From PWQG01 sp050486205 (lineage in GTDB: Bacteria > Pseudomonadota > Gammaproteobacteria > Pseudomonadales > Pseudohongiellaceae), in the NCBI GenBank assembly GCA_050486205.1, contig JBJHCW010000001.1, forward strand, positions 372,001-436,000: a stretch of 64,000 nt of DNA, read 5' to 3'. The notes beneath the pieces were generated by a model, which saw only the letters and a list, made by a program, of their open reading frames with translations, made no database searches and was not told the DNA's origin. Both the position numbers and the translations under genes were made by a program. Numbering within the stretch: position 1 is the stretch's first letter; each line of letters begins with the position of its first letter. Of the stretch, positions 18,019-27,289 are shown one piece after another.

Positions 18019-18218
18019 TTAATTATCTGTAATTAACATTCAACCATGAAGCTTCATGCCGTTGTACGCCTGTTCACTGCTTCACACCTGATCCCCCCTA
18101 TTACAGCGCCACCGCTCAACTGTCTCACCTCAGCATCTCAGAACCACAGCAGCACTGCAGCACTGAAGGATGTATTGCTACACCTACTTTCACTAACCTG
18201 GAAACAGGGGAGCATCAG

Positions 18219-19949
18219 ATGGGTATTGTCGCCTCACCAACAAGAAAAACAAAAATGACCCGGGCAGCGCTTCTGTTGGCGGGTTTCTTCATGATTTCAA
18301 GCGCACAGGCAGCAGTCATCTACGATTCGGGCCTGCTGTCCTTCGAGAGTTCAGGCCAGAGTATGTGGGACACAGGTTCCGCGTTCCAGGCTTCCAACTC
18401 TGTTTTTCTGGGTGCGCAGTGGTCGAACAGAACAGCCACGATCGGCGGTATCGCGGGCAGCGCCAATCAGGTCGTGATCCCGGCCATTGACGCCATTACC
18501 GTGCCGATATACGAACCCAGTGTATGGATACCCACACCCACCTGGAGCGACCCACTCCGGGGGTACTGGACGGGCTGCGGATGCTGGAAAGATGTGCAGG
18601 TCACGCCAGCCATAGACGCAATAACTGCTGATACACGCACAGGCGCTGCGTTGAATGTTCACTCCTCCGGCAAAGTCGGCCTGGAGTTCGGTTACTCCAT
18701 CGACAGCGGGTCAATTGATTCCACTGCCAATTTCCAGGCCACTGCCGCCCTGCCTGACGTCGTGAACGCATCCGAGTTCTTCAACATCGCCACCAACAGC
18801 GTCTTTGACCAGGGCACCCTGGACACACAATCGCCAAAAATCGAGGCCTACATCAGTGCCATCATGCAGTTGTCCGGCTCCATAGACGCCCAGGCCTGTG
18901 CCCTGGCCCTCGGGTGTGCAAACTCCGGGTCCATCGCCCTGCCGACAGTGAATCTGGATCAGCGCATCCTGTCGATAGATCCGAACAGCGTGAAGCTCCT
19001 CGACGGCGTGATGCCGGACGGCAAGGCTTTCGCTGAGGTACCGCTGCTCAACCAAAGCCTGAAACTACAGGGAGGCATGACAATAGCGCCACCAGTGGTC
19101 GGCTTCAAGCTGGAAGGCCCTGGCGGTGTCACACTGGCCAGCAGTCTGCCGCCTACGCCTGCGGTCACCGTCGGGCTGGCGGATATGACGCTCCACATGC
19201 CGGACATCCACACTTCAGGTACCGGTTCGGGAAACAGCGTCGCTTCCAGTGGCCGCGATGACCTGCTGTCCGCACAATTGGACATCGACGGGGCAGCAAC
19301 CTTGCTTGCTGGCATGCCCCCTGCCGGCCTGGGTTTTGACCTGATTGATGCCGGCCCATTCAAACTCTCCGCCTCTCTCGACCTGATTGATGTCAAAGCC
19401 GGACCGGTACTGGGTGTAGCACAGGACTTTGAATTCACGCCCACCCTGATGGCCAATCTTGAATTCAGCAATCCGGTGCAGATCGACGGCCTCGCGGGCC
19501 TGCACAACAGCTGGTCGGGGCTGTGGAGCAATCTACCATCCTTTGCGCTTACCGGGACCACCACATTCACGCCAACATTCTGGCTGGACGCCCTGCTGAC
19601 CAACGATATGGCGCTCGATCTGGGTTTGATCGGTACGCTGGATGTTCTGAAGCTGGGTGCTACCGGCATTATCGCCGGCATTGATGTGCTGAACTTCAAT
19701 TCTCTCAGCCTCAACACCCTGCTTGGCCTCGACAACACACTGTTTGAAACGCCCAAGGTTGAATTCTCCATATTCGGCTCCACGATCGACCTTTCAGGTT
19801 TCAACACCATTGCAGGCACACCGTTTACCTTGAGTATTGCACAAGCCAGTGTTCCGGAACCTGGCACCTTGATCCTTCTGCTGCTCGGTCTGATGGTTTT
19901 GCTGATGGGACGCAGCCGGCGCCTGACTCTACAGGGGAAATCTCAATGA
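18219..19949 (+). CDS. PEP-CTERM sorting-domain protein
   Basis: 576-residue secreted protein. The N-terminus is basic (SPTRKTK) followed by a hydrophobic signal (ALLLAGFFMISSAQA). The C-terminus has the PEP-CTERM tripartite signal: VPEPGTL, a hydrophobic span, and a basic end (GRSRRL). Exosortase cleaves after such signals during sorting to the outer surface or exopolysaccharide. The middle 500 residues are repetitive, Ser/Thr/Leu/Asp-rich and beta-prone, without an enzyme motif. ATG 18219 is supported by AGGGGAG (18206-18212), 6 bp upstream; ATG 18255 is weaker. No exosortase gene is in the window. Function beyond surface sorting is unknown. Confidence 0.9.
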   Translation: MGIVASPTRKTKMTRAALLLAGFFMISSAQAAVIYDSGLLSFESSGQSMWDTGSAFQASNSVFLGAQWSNRTATIGGIAGSANQVVIPAIDAITVPIYEPSVWIPTPTWSDPLRGYWTGCGCWKDVQVTPAIDAITADTRTGAALNVHSSGKVGLEFGYSIDSGSIDSTANFQATAALPDVVNASEFFNIATNSVFDQGTLDTQSPKIEAYISAIMQLSGSIDAQACALALGCANSGSIALPTVNLDQRILSIDPNSVKLLDGVMPDGKAFAEVPLLNQSLKLQGGMTIAPPVVGFKLEGPGGVTLASSLPPTPAVTVGLADMTLHMPDIHTSGTGSGNSVASSGRDDLLSAQLDIDGAATLLAGMPPAGLGFDLIDAGPFKLSASLDLIDVKAGPVLGVAQDFEFTPTLMANLEFSNPVQIDGLAGLHNSWSGLWSNLPSFALTGTTTFTPTFWLDALLTNDMALDLGLIGTLDVLKLGATGIIAGIDVLNFNSLSLNTLLGLDNTLFETPKVEFSIFGSTIDLSGFNTIAGTPFTLSIAQASVPEPGTLILLLLGLMVLLMGRSRRLTLQGKSQ

Positions 19950-20572
19950 ATGGCAGGCAGACTCTGCACCTCGCTGGCGCTGCGTTTTTTGCCACAGCAG
20001 CACTTCTTGTTGCCAAAGACACAATGGCGTCAGATGAGCAAGGCCAGTTCGCCATTCGTGGTGCCGGTCTGATCAACTGCGCCCTTTACAGCCGGGAGCG
20101 CGTAGCCGGGAGAGACGTTTCGCTGATTACAGCCGCCTGGGCGGATGGGTACATTACTGGTATCAACCAGTACGCAGTGGAAACCTACGATCTGCTCTCC
20201 TTTGAAACCACCGAGTTATTGATGGCGATTCTGGATGAGCACTGCCAATCCAACCCGGATGATCCGGTTTTTGGTGTTCTCACGAAACTGTTCGAGCAAC
20301 TCTGGGCTGATCGGCTGACAGAGAAGTCGGAAATGACCACCATTGCCCTGGCAGACCGGGAGGCCCGTCACTACGTGCAGTTTATTGAACGCGCCCAGGC
20401 GCGGCTGCAGGAGGAAGGCTTCTATGGCGGCCCCATCAGCGGCGAATTCACGGCGATGATGGTCGAGGCCGTAAAGCAATATCAGGCGTCTGTGGGTCTC
20501 AATGCTACCGGTTTCCCCGATCAGCTCACCCTTTGGCGACTTATGCGCAGTGAGCCCGGTGCTGATCTGTAG
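19946..20572 (+). CDS. Exported protein with C-terminal peptidoglycan-binding-like domain
   Basis: 208 residues: signal peptide (1-29), an unassigned alpha-helical domain (about 38-125) with two cysteines (INCALYSRE and DEHCQSNP), and a C-terminal PG_binding_1-type three-helix fold (RLQEEGFYGGPISGEFTAMM to VGLNATGFPDQLTLWRL). The G-x-x-D/T-G-x-x-T pattern there is diagnostic. Its ATG overlaps the PEP-CTERM stop (ATGA), showing translational coupling and a shared function at the envelope. It could anchor or process the sorted protein; that is inference. Confidence 0.85.
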   Translation: MNGRQTLHLAGAAFFATAALLVAKDTMASDEQGQFAIRGAGLINCALYSRERVAGRDVSLITAAWADGYITGINQYAVETYDLLSFETTELLMAILDEHCQSNPDDPVFGVLTKLFEQLWADRLTEKSEMTTIALADREARHYVQFIERAQARLQEEGFYGGPISGEFTAMMVEAVKQYQASVGLNATGFPDQLTLWRLMRSEPGADL

Positions 20573-20988
20573 GGAATTCTGCCAGGCGCTGGAAAACTGC
20601 AGTTCATGGAGATCCTGTCGCTGTAACCACACCCATCGCCGAAACTCCCGAAACAGTCTCCCGAATCATCACCCAGAGGGCTGCAGGGCGGCTCAGGCTG
20701 CCGCAGGTACCTACGCAGGCCCAGCCAATCGGCAACGCCGATGCCAATAGTCCCATTTCAACCCAGGCTTTCTATTTGTGGGTGCCATGTGAAATTATTG
20801 GACACTAAACTCTCTCTCGACGTCCAATGTCCTTTGAATCGCTGATTCATCAATCTGTAATATTCCTGACATTTTTCTCTGCTCTAATCGTCTGCGCATT
20901 CACAAGAGTTTCTTTGATAAGGCCGGAGCAGAGCTGCCTGTCGTGGGTGCTCTTCCGGTCAAAATCCGCTAGAACAGAATGGTGAAAT
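20573..20988. other. Gene-free region before the DUF3604 operon
   Basis: 416 bp with no supported reading frame. A 7-bp inverted repeat, ATTGGAC (20797-20803) and GTCCAAT (20822-20828), lies about 160 bp before the DUF3604 start and could be an operator; it has no T-run. The first 190 bp resemble neighbouring coding DNA in base use but carry no credible start signal. Nothing else is evident. Confidence 0.45.
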
Positions 20989-23043
20989 ATGAATAAAAAC
21001 GTTATGTCTGCCGTGCTTGCTGCTGCGGTTGCCGGTGTCGGTGGCGGTGCCAACGCAGGCGGTCAGTACCTGGCTGGCGACTTCCACAACCACACCACCT
21101 GTTCCGATGGTTCCACCTCAGTGAAAACCCTGACACGCAAGTCCCTGGAATACCTGGACTGGTTTGTTCAGGTTGGACATAGCGGCCGCGGAATTCGTGA
21201 TTGTCGTGTCAGTGACTTTCTGGGCATCAATCGCGACAGCTCCCTCAGTCGTGGCCTGTGGGTCAACACCCTTCCCAATGGTGTTGAAGACATCCGCGGT
21301 GACCTGACCTATCAGGATACCCGGGATGGTGTGGCGGTGCCCTCGATGTGGCGCTGGCAGTCGCTGCAGGAGTTCAGCATCCATTCGATTGTGGAAGAGC
21401 GGGGAACACCTCAGAACGAGGGAAAGGTCGCATTTCTGGGTCTGGAGTGGGTCGTTCCAGGCCATGAACATGCCAGCAATATTGTCAGCACGGGGCAATA
21501 CGATGAGGTGCCCAACGCCGACGGTATCGCCCAGTTCGAATACTGTTTCGCCCGCAACTCGCTGGACACCAGCGGGGGCGGCGGCCAGGGCTGGACCTGC
21601 GAACTGAGCGAGGACGCCAACAACAGGCTGATCGAGCTGTTTGCGTCACGCCCGGAAGAAGGCAGTGCCGACTACAACGCCACACTGGTTGACGGCATCA
21701 GCCCCAATGTCAGTGGCGATCATGTCAAATCCTCGGCTGCCATTTTGTGGAAACAGGAGAACTTCCCCGGTGAGTCCATTGCCATCCAGGCTCACGTGGA
21801 GCGCGCCGGCCCGTTTGTGTCGGGCAGCAACCGGGGATACAACGTGGAACATCTGCGCGACTGGCACAGCCTGGCGCCGGATGTGGCATTCGGTTTTGAA
21901 TCCCAGCCCGGTCACCAGGCCAGTCGCAATCGAGGCAGCTATAATGCCAACCGGCCGTCGGCAGGCTTTTACACATTTGGTGGCACCGGTTGTTATGGTG
22001 CCGCAGAGGCTGCCCACCCGGGCATGGACTTTGACGGCACGCCACTGAGCCAGGAAGATTTTGGTCCCGGCAACCGCTTCGATGTGCTCAGCCCGAACAC
22101 TGACCCGGCCCGCGTGACCCTGTGTCGCCCGGGCGTGCGCACAATGTGGGATGCGCTGCTCAGCGAAGGCCGTCGCTACTATTTCTTCGCCAGCTCTGAC
22201 TGGCACAACCGCGGCGCCTTTGGACCACTGGATTTCGAGACAACCAATGACTTCTGGCCCGGTGAATATCAGGAGAACTTCACCTGGATTGAAGGCGAAT
22301 TCTCCACTGATCCAGCGCGCGACGTCATTGACAGCCTGCGCAGCGGTAACTCCTTTGCAGTGCAGGGACAACTGATCTCGCGCGACTTCACATTCCGGGC
22401 ATGTACTGCCAGGGATTGCGCGCTCATGGGTGATACCCTGACGGTGCGCGAAGGAGACGAGGTGACTGTCACGCTGATTGTCACAGATCCTGACGGCACC
22501 AATAACAGCAGATACACCTTTGACAACCCCGTTCTTCTGCAGGTGGGTATCAATGTGCCCCTGAATGAGCCGGAACTGGCACACGTGGATCTGATACAGG
22601 GCACAATCAACGGGATCATCGAACCCACAGAGGCCGACTACTACAACCCACTGGCACCGGCCACAACACACATCGTGAGCACATGGTCGGAGTTCGGTAG
22701 CAACTCTCCCTACGCCATGGACGCGACCGATGCAGATGCGCCCGATCAGTCTATCGGGACCTCCTATCGGATGACCTACAGCTTCACCGCTACAGAGAGC
22801 ACCTATGTGCGTGCGCGAGGCTCGAATGTGCCGGCAGGCACGCCCAACAAGCGGGATATGTACGGCAATCCGCTGTCAGATCACCTGTCCGACAATATTC
22901 CCTGCAGCGACCGGGCCTGTCCGCCACACGTGAACGGCATCCTGGACGCTGACGTTGAGGCCTGGGCTGATATCTGGTTCTACGCCAACCCGATCTTCAT
23001 TGAACTGGAAGGTGATTCAACTGTGGTGGCTGCAACTCAGTGA
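20989..23043 (+). CDS. Exported DUF3604 (PHP-like) protein
   Basis: 684 residues with a signal peptide (about 1-24), matching the DUF3604 family in length and motifs. YLAGDFHNHTTCSDGSTS begins the PHP-like metal-binding core; GLEWVVPGHEH, QAHVERAG and FFASSDWHNRGAFG supply further histidines and aspartates of a likely tri-metal site. Enzymatic activity is unproven for the family; phosphoesterase-type hydrolysis is the structural guess. The C-terminal third adds a beta-rich region (TVREGDEVTVTLIVTDPDG). GGTGAAAT precedes ATG 20989. The stop overlaps the next gene's GTG, the first of two 4-base couplings. Confidence 0.88.
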   Translation: MNKNVMSAVLAAAVAGVGGGANAGGQYLAGDFHNHTTCSDGSTSVKTLTRKSLEYLDWFVQVGHSGRGIRDCRVSDFLGINRDSSLSRGLWVNTLPNGVEDIRGDLTYQDTRDGVAVPSMWRWQSLQEFSIHSIVEERGTPQNEGKVAFLGLEWVVPGHEHASNIVSTGQYDEVPNADGIAQFEYCFARNSLDTSGGGGQGWTCELSEDANNRLIELFASRPEEGSADYNATLVDGISPNVSGDHVKSSAAILWKQENFPGESIAIQAHVERAGPFVSGSNRGYNVEHLRDWHSLAPDVAFGFESQPGHQASRNRGSYNANRPSAGFYTFGGTGCYGAAEAAHPGMDFDGTPLSQEDFGPGNRFDVLSPNTDPARVTLCRPGVRTMWDALLSEGRRYYFFASSDWHNRGAFGPLDFETTNDFWPGEYQENFTWIEGEFSTDPARDVIDSLRSGNSFAVQGQLISRDFTFRACTARDCALMGDTLTVREGDEVTVTLIVTDPDGTNNSRYTFDNPVLLQVGINVPLNEPELAHVDLIQGTINGIIEPTEADYYNPLAPATTHIVSTWSEFGSNSPYAMDATDADAPDQSIGTSYRMTYSFTATESTYVRARGSNVPAGTPNKRDMYGNPLSDHLSDNIPCSDRACPPHVNGILDADVEAWADIWFYANPIFIELEGDSTVVAATQ

Positions 23044-23534
23044 GTATGGCCAGGCGACATACCGGGTTCGGGTTCGGGTGCCGGCGCGCCCCAACCCTGC
23101 TGTTCGCGCTGTTGCTGGGCGCGCCCGCCGCTTTGCTGGCCGGCGATACCAAAGGCTTTGCCAATGATCGTGAGGCTGCCGTGCATTTCCTCAGGCCAAT
23201 GTTTCCGATCATGGATTGTGAAGGCGTGGGTGTGATCAGCAAGGGCGAAGTGGATGAACATTTCTTCGAACTGTTCTATGCGCTGACCGAGCGCGGTTCT
23301 TTCAGTATCGCAAGGGATGAAGTGGAGCGATCGATCCCGAACAGCAATGACGCGCAGCTTGAACACATTTTTGGCATGATGGATATGAACGGCAACGGCA
23401 CTGTTTCCCCAGAAGAGTTTCGCAACTTCGTGTTCACGGCACTTGATCTGGCAGACAAAGGGAGAAAGGGAGAGGTGACGCTGGCCGATGTTGGGCTGGA
23501 AGCGCCCCGAATCATCAGAGCTCAGGATCGATGA
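23040..23534 (+). CDS. Exported EF-hand calcium-binding protein
   Basis: 164 residues: hydrophobic signal (LLFALLLGAPAALLAG), then two EF-hand loops about 60 residues apart. The second loop DMNGNGTVSPEE has all ligands (Asp1, Asn3, Asn5, Thr7, Glu12). The first, DCEGVGVISKGE, keeps Asp1, Glu3, Gly6 and Glu12 but has Val at position 5, so its affinity is doubtful. GTG 23040 overlaps the DUF3604 stop; ATG 23046 is also possible. A periplasmic calcium sensor or adaptor of the DUF3604 protein is a reasonable inference. The 3' end overlaps the oxygenase gene by 4 bases. Confidence 0.87.
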   Translation: MSMARRHTGFGFGCRRAPTLLFALLLGAPAALLAGDTKGFANDREAAVHFLRPMFPIMDCEGVGVISKGEVDEHFFELFYALTERGSFSIARDEVERSIPNSNDAQLEHIFGMMDMNGNGTVSPEEFRNFVFTALDLADKGRKGEVTLADVGLEAPRIIRAQDR

Positions 23535-24166
23535 GCGAGATTCAACTGTACAATCTTTTCCCCACGCCACTAATGCGCGTAAAGGCATTTCTCAGCGAAA
23601 ACCAGATCGAGGAAACGGTCAGCCAGTCAATGAACTCTGGCACTGTCACCAACGCGAAATCACAACTACTGTCGCATACCCAGGCCACGGATCCCAAAGC
23701 TGACCGGATCTATCAGACCATTGCCGATCAGGCCCGGGACTATCTGAGAGACTTCGGCTTCCTTCTGTTTGGTGAAAATCTTGAATGGGCCATCAAGGAC
23801 ATCTGGACCAACGTTCTGTCTGGCGGGGGCCATCAGTCCCTGCACTCTCATGCCAACAGTTTTATCTCCGGTGTTATCTATCTTACCGATATCCACCCCT
23901 CTGCATACACTGTTTTCCACAACAGCATGGGTGGACGGCACTTTGTATTTTCCAATACCCATGAGTCATCGGCGGTGACGCCCTACAACGGCGATCAGTG
24001 GGTTGCCAATGAATGCCAGCGCGGCGATATGATTCTTTTCCCCAGTTACATGTTGCACGCCGTGCCAAAAAATGAGGGGAGTCAGAGAGTGTCAATCGCG
24101 TTCAATGCGCTGCCCGATCGGCTGAAAAGCTGGGATTACGCGATCACGTTCAATACAACTTCATAG
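23531..24166 (+). CDS. 2OG-Fe(II)-oxygenase-like protein (TIGR02466 type)
   Basis: 211 residues without a signal peptide. The family hallmarks are LFPTPLMRV at the N-terminus, SGGGHQSLHSHANSFISGVI (possible iron-ligand His region) and GDMILFPSYMLHAVPKNEG with a second candidate His, followed by RVSIAFN. These fit a double-stranded beta-helix iron/2-oxoglutarate enzyme of unknown substrate, possibly a protein or peptide hydroxylase. Start overlaps the EF-hand stop (ATGA), so all three genes from 20989 are coupled. It is cytoplasmic while its neighbours are exported, which is unexplained. Confidence 0.82.
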   Translation: MSEIQLYNLFPTPLMRVKAFLSENQIEETVSQSMNSGTVTNAKSQLLSHTQATDPKADRIYQTIADQARDYLRDFGFLLFGENLEWAIKDIWTNVLSGGGHQSLHSHANSFISGVIYLTDIHPSAYTVFHNSMGGRHFVFSNTHESSAVTPYNGDQWVANECQRGDMILFPSYMLHAVPKNEGSQRVSIAFNALPDRLKSWDYAITFNTTS

Positions 24167-24206
24167 CTTCTACCCACTGAGCCAGACGCCAGGGCTCTGG
24201 AGCGCT

Positions 24207-24740
24207 CTACTCAGCCGACAGCTCCGGATAAGTGGCAAGAGCCTCTCTGAATGCTGCCCGAAAGGCCGGTCTGGCTCTATCCTCGTGCATGTATTCACCC
24301 GGCAGCACGCTGTGAATGCGGTTGATCTGCCCGGCCCATACCCGCTCACCCGAATCGGTTTCGTGAATGTCGATCTCGATGGTAGCCGCGTAACGCAGTC
24401 TGACGTCCTCCTCAATCCGGCGCTCGAACGGATCAAGGCGTTCCTGTTCAGGGTCAAGATTCACGTGCCTGTACCGCAGAGTCACCATAATGTCGTTGAG
24501 GCGATCATTTCTGATCAGACCTTTTTCGGCAAAGGCCTGCTCGAACTCTTCGCCGACATAATCTCCCAGGAATACCGGCATGTCCTGATATTCAAGCCCC
24601 CAGGCGTGATAGTTCTGATAGTCTCCCGGGCAGCAATAGGTGGTTGAATACCCTATCTGCATGAAGTCGCCGGCACAGCCACCAAGAAAAATGGCAGCAG
24701 CAAGCAATACCGCTTTTGTCTGACGAGCGATGGCTATCAT
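24207..24740 (-). CDS. Lipoprotein, DUF4136-like
   Basis: 177 residues from ATG 24740, chosen for GGGAG 6 bp upstream; an earlier ATG at 24785 has no such site. The signal ends in the lipobox LGGC, so it is an outer- or inner-membrane lipoprotein. The body is a small alpha/beta domain with VFLGDYVGEEFEQAFAEKG, DIMVTLRYRHVNLDPEQER and ATIEIDIHETDSGERVWAGQ, the layout seen in DUF4136-type lipoproteins. Two adjacent cysteines (TYCCPGD) lie soon after maturation. Convergent with the oxygenase gene. Function unknown. Confidence 0.75.
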   Translation of the reverse strand: MIAIARQTKAVLLAAAIFLGGCAGDFMQIGYSTTYCCPGDYQNYHAWGLEYQDMPVFLGDYVGEEFEQAFAEKGLIRNDRLNDIMVTLRYRHVNLDPEQERLDPFERRIEEDVRLRYAATIEIDIHETDSGERVWAGQINRIHSVLPGEYMHEDRARPAFRAAFREALATYPELSAE

Positions 24741-24968
24741 TTTGACTCCCGCGGTGGCGGTGCGATACACCCGCTTGTATCTCAATCACAATACTCCCGT
24801 TCACAGAGCATAGCACCTGCAAACATCACAAGTATTGATCACCATCAACCTACCCCATCATCCGCAATTCGTATCGTTATCATAGATTTTTTCGCATTAA
24901 AACCATATTCCAATAGACGTACTATAAGGAAGTCACTTTTCCGTCATACTTTTCAAGGAATAAAAACC

Positions 24969-27188
24969 ATGCGAAAACGAACCCTCCCATTGGTGGCAGC
25001 GCTGACGCTGTCCGCCTCAGCCCTGCTGACCACAGCGCCGGTTATTGCCCAGAACGGCAATACCAACATGGATTGGTGGCCGGAGATGCTGGACCTTCGC
25101 CCGCTGCGACAGCATGCACCACAATCCAGCCCCCTGGGCCAGGATTTCAACTATGCCGAGGCTTTCGCCCGATTGGATCTGAATGCGGTGAAACGCGATA
25201 TCGAGGAAGTGATGACCACTTCCCAGGATTGGTGGCCCGCAGACTACGGTCATTACGGTCCCTTCTTCATTCGTATGGCCTGGCATAGCGCCGGCACCTA
25301 CCGCTCGGCCGATGGCCGTGGCGGCGCCGGCGGCGGGCAGATGCGTTTTGAACCGCTGAACAGCTGGCCGGACAACGCCAACCTGGACAAGGCCCGGCGC
25401 CTGCTGTGGCCGATCAAGCAGAAGTACGGCAGCAGCCTGTCATGGGCGGATCTGATGGTGCTCACCGGCAACGTGGCGCTGGAGTCCATGGGTTTTGAGA
25501 CCTATGGTTTTGCCGGCGGGCGTGAAGACGACTGGGAGCCGGACCTGGTTTACTGGGGACCGGAACAACAGTGGTTGACCGACGAGCGCCACAGTGGTGA
25601 TCGCGATCTGGCCAACCCGCTGGCAGCCGTTGAGATGGGTCTGATCTACGTCAACCCCCAGGGCCCGGGCGGCAATCCGGATCCGGTCGCAGCCGCACAT
25701 GATATCCGGCAGACCTTTGCGCGTATGGGCATGAATGATGAGGAGACTGTTGCACTGATTGCCGGCGGTCACACATTCGGCAAGGCACACGGTGCCGTTT
25801 CGGGGGATTGCGTGGGTGCCGAGCCGGCAGCTGCGGCCATTGAAGAGCAGGGTTTTGGCTGGACCAGTGAATGTGGTACCGGCAATGCAGGTGACACCAT
25901 CACCAGCGGCCTGGAAGGTGCCTGGACCGTGAATCCGGTCGCCTGGACGCATAACTTCTTCCAGAACCTGTTCGGCTTTGAATGGGAACAGACCACCAGC
26001 CCGGCTGGTGCAATCCAATGGATTCCGGTGGACGGACAGGGTTCTGATCTGGTGCCCGATGCTCACGACCCGGATTTGCGCCACGCGCCGATCATGCTGA
26101 CAACCGATCTGTCGCTGCGTTTTGATCCGGCCTATCGCGAGATTTCCGAGCACTTCCTGGAAAACCCGGAAGCCTTCGAACTGGCCTTTGCCAAGGCCTG
26201 GTTCAAGCTCACCCATCGCGACATGGGGCCACGAGCGCGTTACGTGGGCGCTGAAGTACCTGACGAAATGCAGATCTGGCAGGACCCCATTCCCGAGGTC
26301 ACTCACGAGCTGATCAATGCACGTGACATCAGCAACCTGAAGTCACAGATCCTGGCATCCGAGCTGAGTGTTCCCGAACTGGTTCGCACCGCCTGGGCCT
26401 CAGCTGCCACTTTCCGTGGCTCTGACATGCGCGGTGGTGCCAACGGGGCTCGCCTGCGCCTTGAGCCACAAGTCAGCTGGGAAGCCAACAATCCCGAGGA
26501 GCTGACACGCGTGTTGGCTCAACTGGAAACCATTCGCGATGAGTTCAACAGCTCACAGCGACGCGGTCGAAAGCAGGTATCCATGGCGGACATGATCGTG
26601 CTTGGCGGCGCAGCGGCCATTGAACAGGCAGCGCGAGCAGCCGGGTACAGTGTGGAAGTGCCGTTCACGCCGGGTCGTGGCGATGCCACTCAGGACATGA
26701 CCGATGTGGAGTCGTTTGAATTGCTGAAGCCAGCCGCTGATGGCTTCCGAAACCATTTTGCCAACGGCAGCTACCGATCACCGGCCGAGATGCTGGTAGA
26801 TCGTGCCAATCTGCTGACCCTGACCGCACCGGAAATGACAGTGCTGGTCGGTGGTATGCGCGCTTTGGATGCCAACACCGGCGGCGCTGCGCACGGCGTG
26901 CTGACTGACCGCCCCGGCGAGCTGAGCAATGACTTCTTCGTGAACCTGCTGGATATGGCAACACACTGGGAGAAGTCTTCCTCCAACGAAGGACTCTACT
27001 ATGGCCGTGACCGCAGCAACGGGGAAGTCAAGTGGACCGCCACCCCGGTGGACCTGATCTTTGGCTCCAACACCGAGCTGCGCGCCATTGCCGAATTCTA
27101 CGCAGCCGACGATGGTGCCGAGAAGTTCGTCAATGACTTTGTAGCAGCCTGGACCAAGGTGATGAACCTGGATCGGTTCGACATCTGA
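24969..27188 (+). CDS. katG: Catalase-peroxidase KatG with signal peptide
   Basis: 739-residue bifunctional heme catalase-peroxidase that removes hydrogen peroxide. The N-terminal domain has the distal Arg102-Trp105-His106 (RMAWHSAGTYR), proximal His268 in GGHTFGKAHG, and the Trp105-Tyr227-Met adduct partners in GLIYVNPQ and MGMND. The C-terminal heme-less domain is complete (NLDRFDI at the end). Unlike the cytosolic E. coli enzyme it starts with a clear signal peptide (MRKRTLPLVAALTLSASALL to about residue 27), so it should act in the periplasm. AAGGA (24955-24959) is the ribosome-binding site. A full OxyR site is not evident upstream. Monocistronic. Confidence 0.96.
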   Translation: MRKRTLPLVAALTLSASALLTTAPVIAQNGNTNMDWWPEMLDLRPLRQHAPQSSPLGQDFNYAEAFARLDLNAVKRDIEEVMTTSQDWWPADYGHYGPFFIRMAWHSAGTYRSADGRGGAGGGQMRFEPLNSWPDNANLDKARRLLWPIKQKYGSSLSWADLMVLTGNVALESMGFETYGFAGGREDDWEPDLVYWGPEQQWLTDERHSGDRDLANPLAAVEMGLIYVNPQGPGGNPDPVAAAHDIRQTFARMGMNDEETVALIAGGHTFGKAHGAVSGDCVGAEPAAAAIEEQGFGWTSECGTGNAGDTITSGLEGAWTVNPVAWTHNFFQNLFGFEWEQTTSPAGAIQWIPVDGQGSDLVPDAHDPDLRHAPIMLTTDLSLRFDPAYREISEHFLENPEAFELAFAKAWFKLTHRDMGPRARYVGAEVPDEMQIWQDPIPEVTHELINARDISNLKSQILASELSVPELVRTAWASAATFRGSDMRGGANGARLRLEPQVSWEANNPEELTRVLAQLETIRDEFNSSQRRGRKQVSMADMIVLGGAAAIEQAARAAGYSVEVPFTPGRGDATQDMTDVESFELLKPAADGFRNHFANGSYRSPAEMLVDRANLLTLTAPEMTVLVGGMRALDANTGGAAHGVLTDRPGELSNDFFVNLLDMATHWEKSSSNEGLYYGRDRSNGEVKWTATPVDLIFGSNTELRAIAEFYAADDGAEKFVNDFVAAWTKVMNLDRFDI

Positions 27189-27198
27189 CCAAACGGCG

Positions 27199-27226
27199 AG
27201 CGGCGGTGCCTTTGGGTGCCGCCGCT
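27199..27226 (+). terminator. Possible terminator hairpin after katG
   Basis: AGCGGCGG (27199-27206) pairs with CCGCCGCT (27219-27226), loop 12 bases, 10 bp after the katG stop. No T-run follows, so it is a weak or factor-dependent terminator at best. Confidence 0.45.
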
Positions 27227-27289
27227 TGCATCCCGCCCCCACTCGGGTAACAATCCTGCGATGTACGAAAACTCGTCCGGAGGATACCC

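Noticed and set aside
18046..18258. Possible 70-residue protein before the PEP-CTERM gene
   Set aside because: No ribosome-binding site, overlaps the PEP-CTERM start, and spans the predicted leader after the sigma-54 site.
21646..22671. 341-codon antisense frame within the DUF3604 gene
   Set aside because: It is the reverse of a well-supported exported protein, has no ribosome-binding site and no family motif.
24913..24925. OxyR site before katG (ATAG-N5-CTAT)
   Set aside because: OxyR sites have ATAG-N7-CTAT quartets; spacing here is 5 and no second pair is present.
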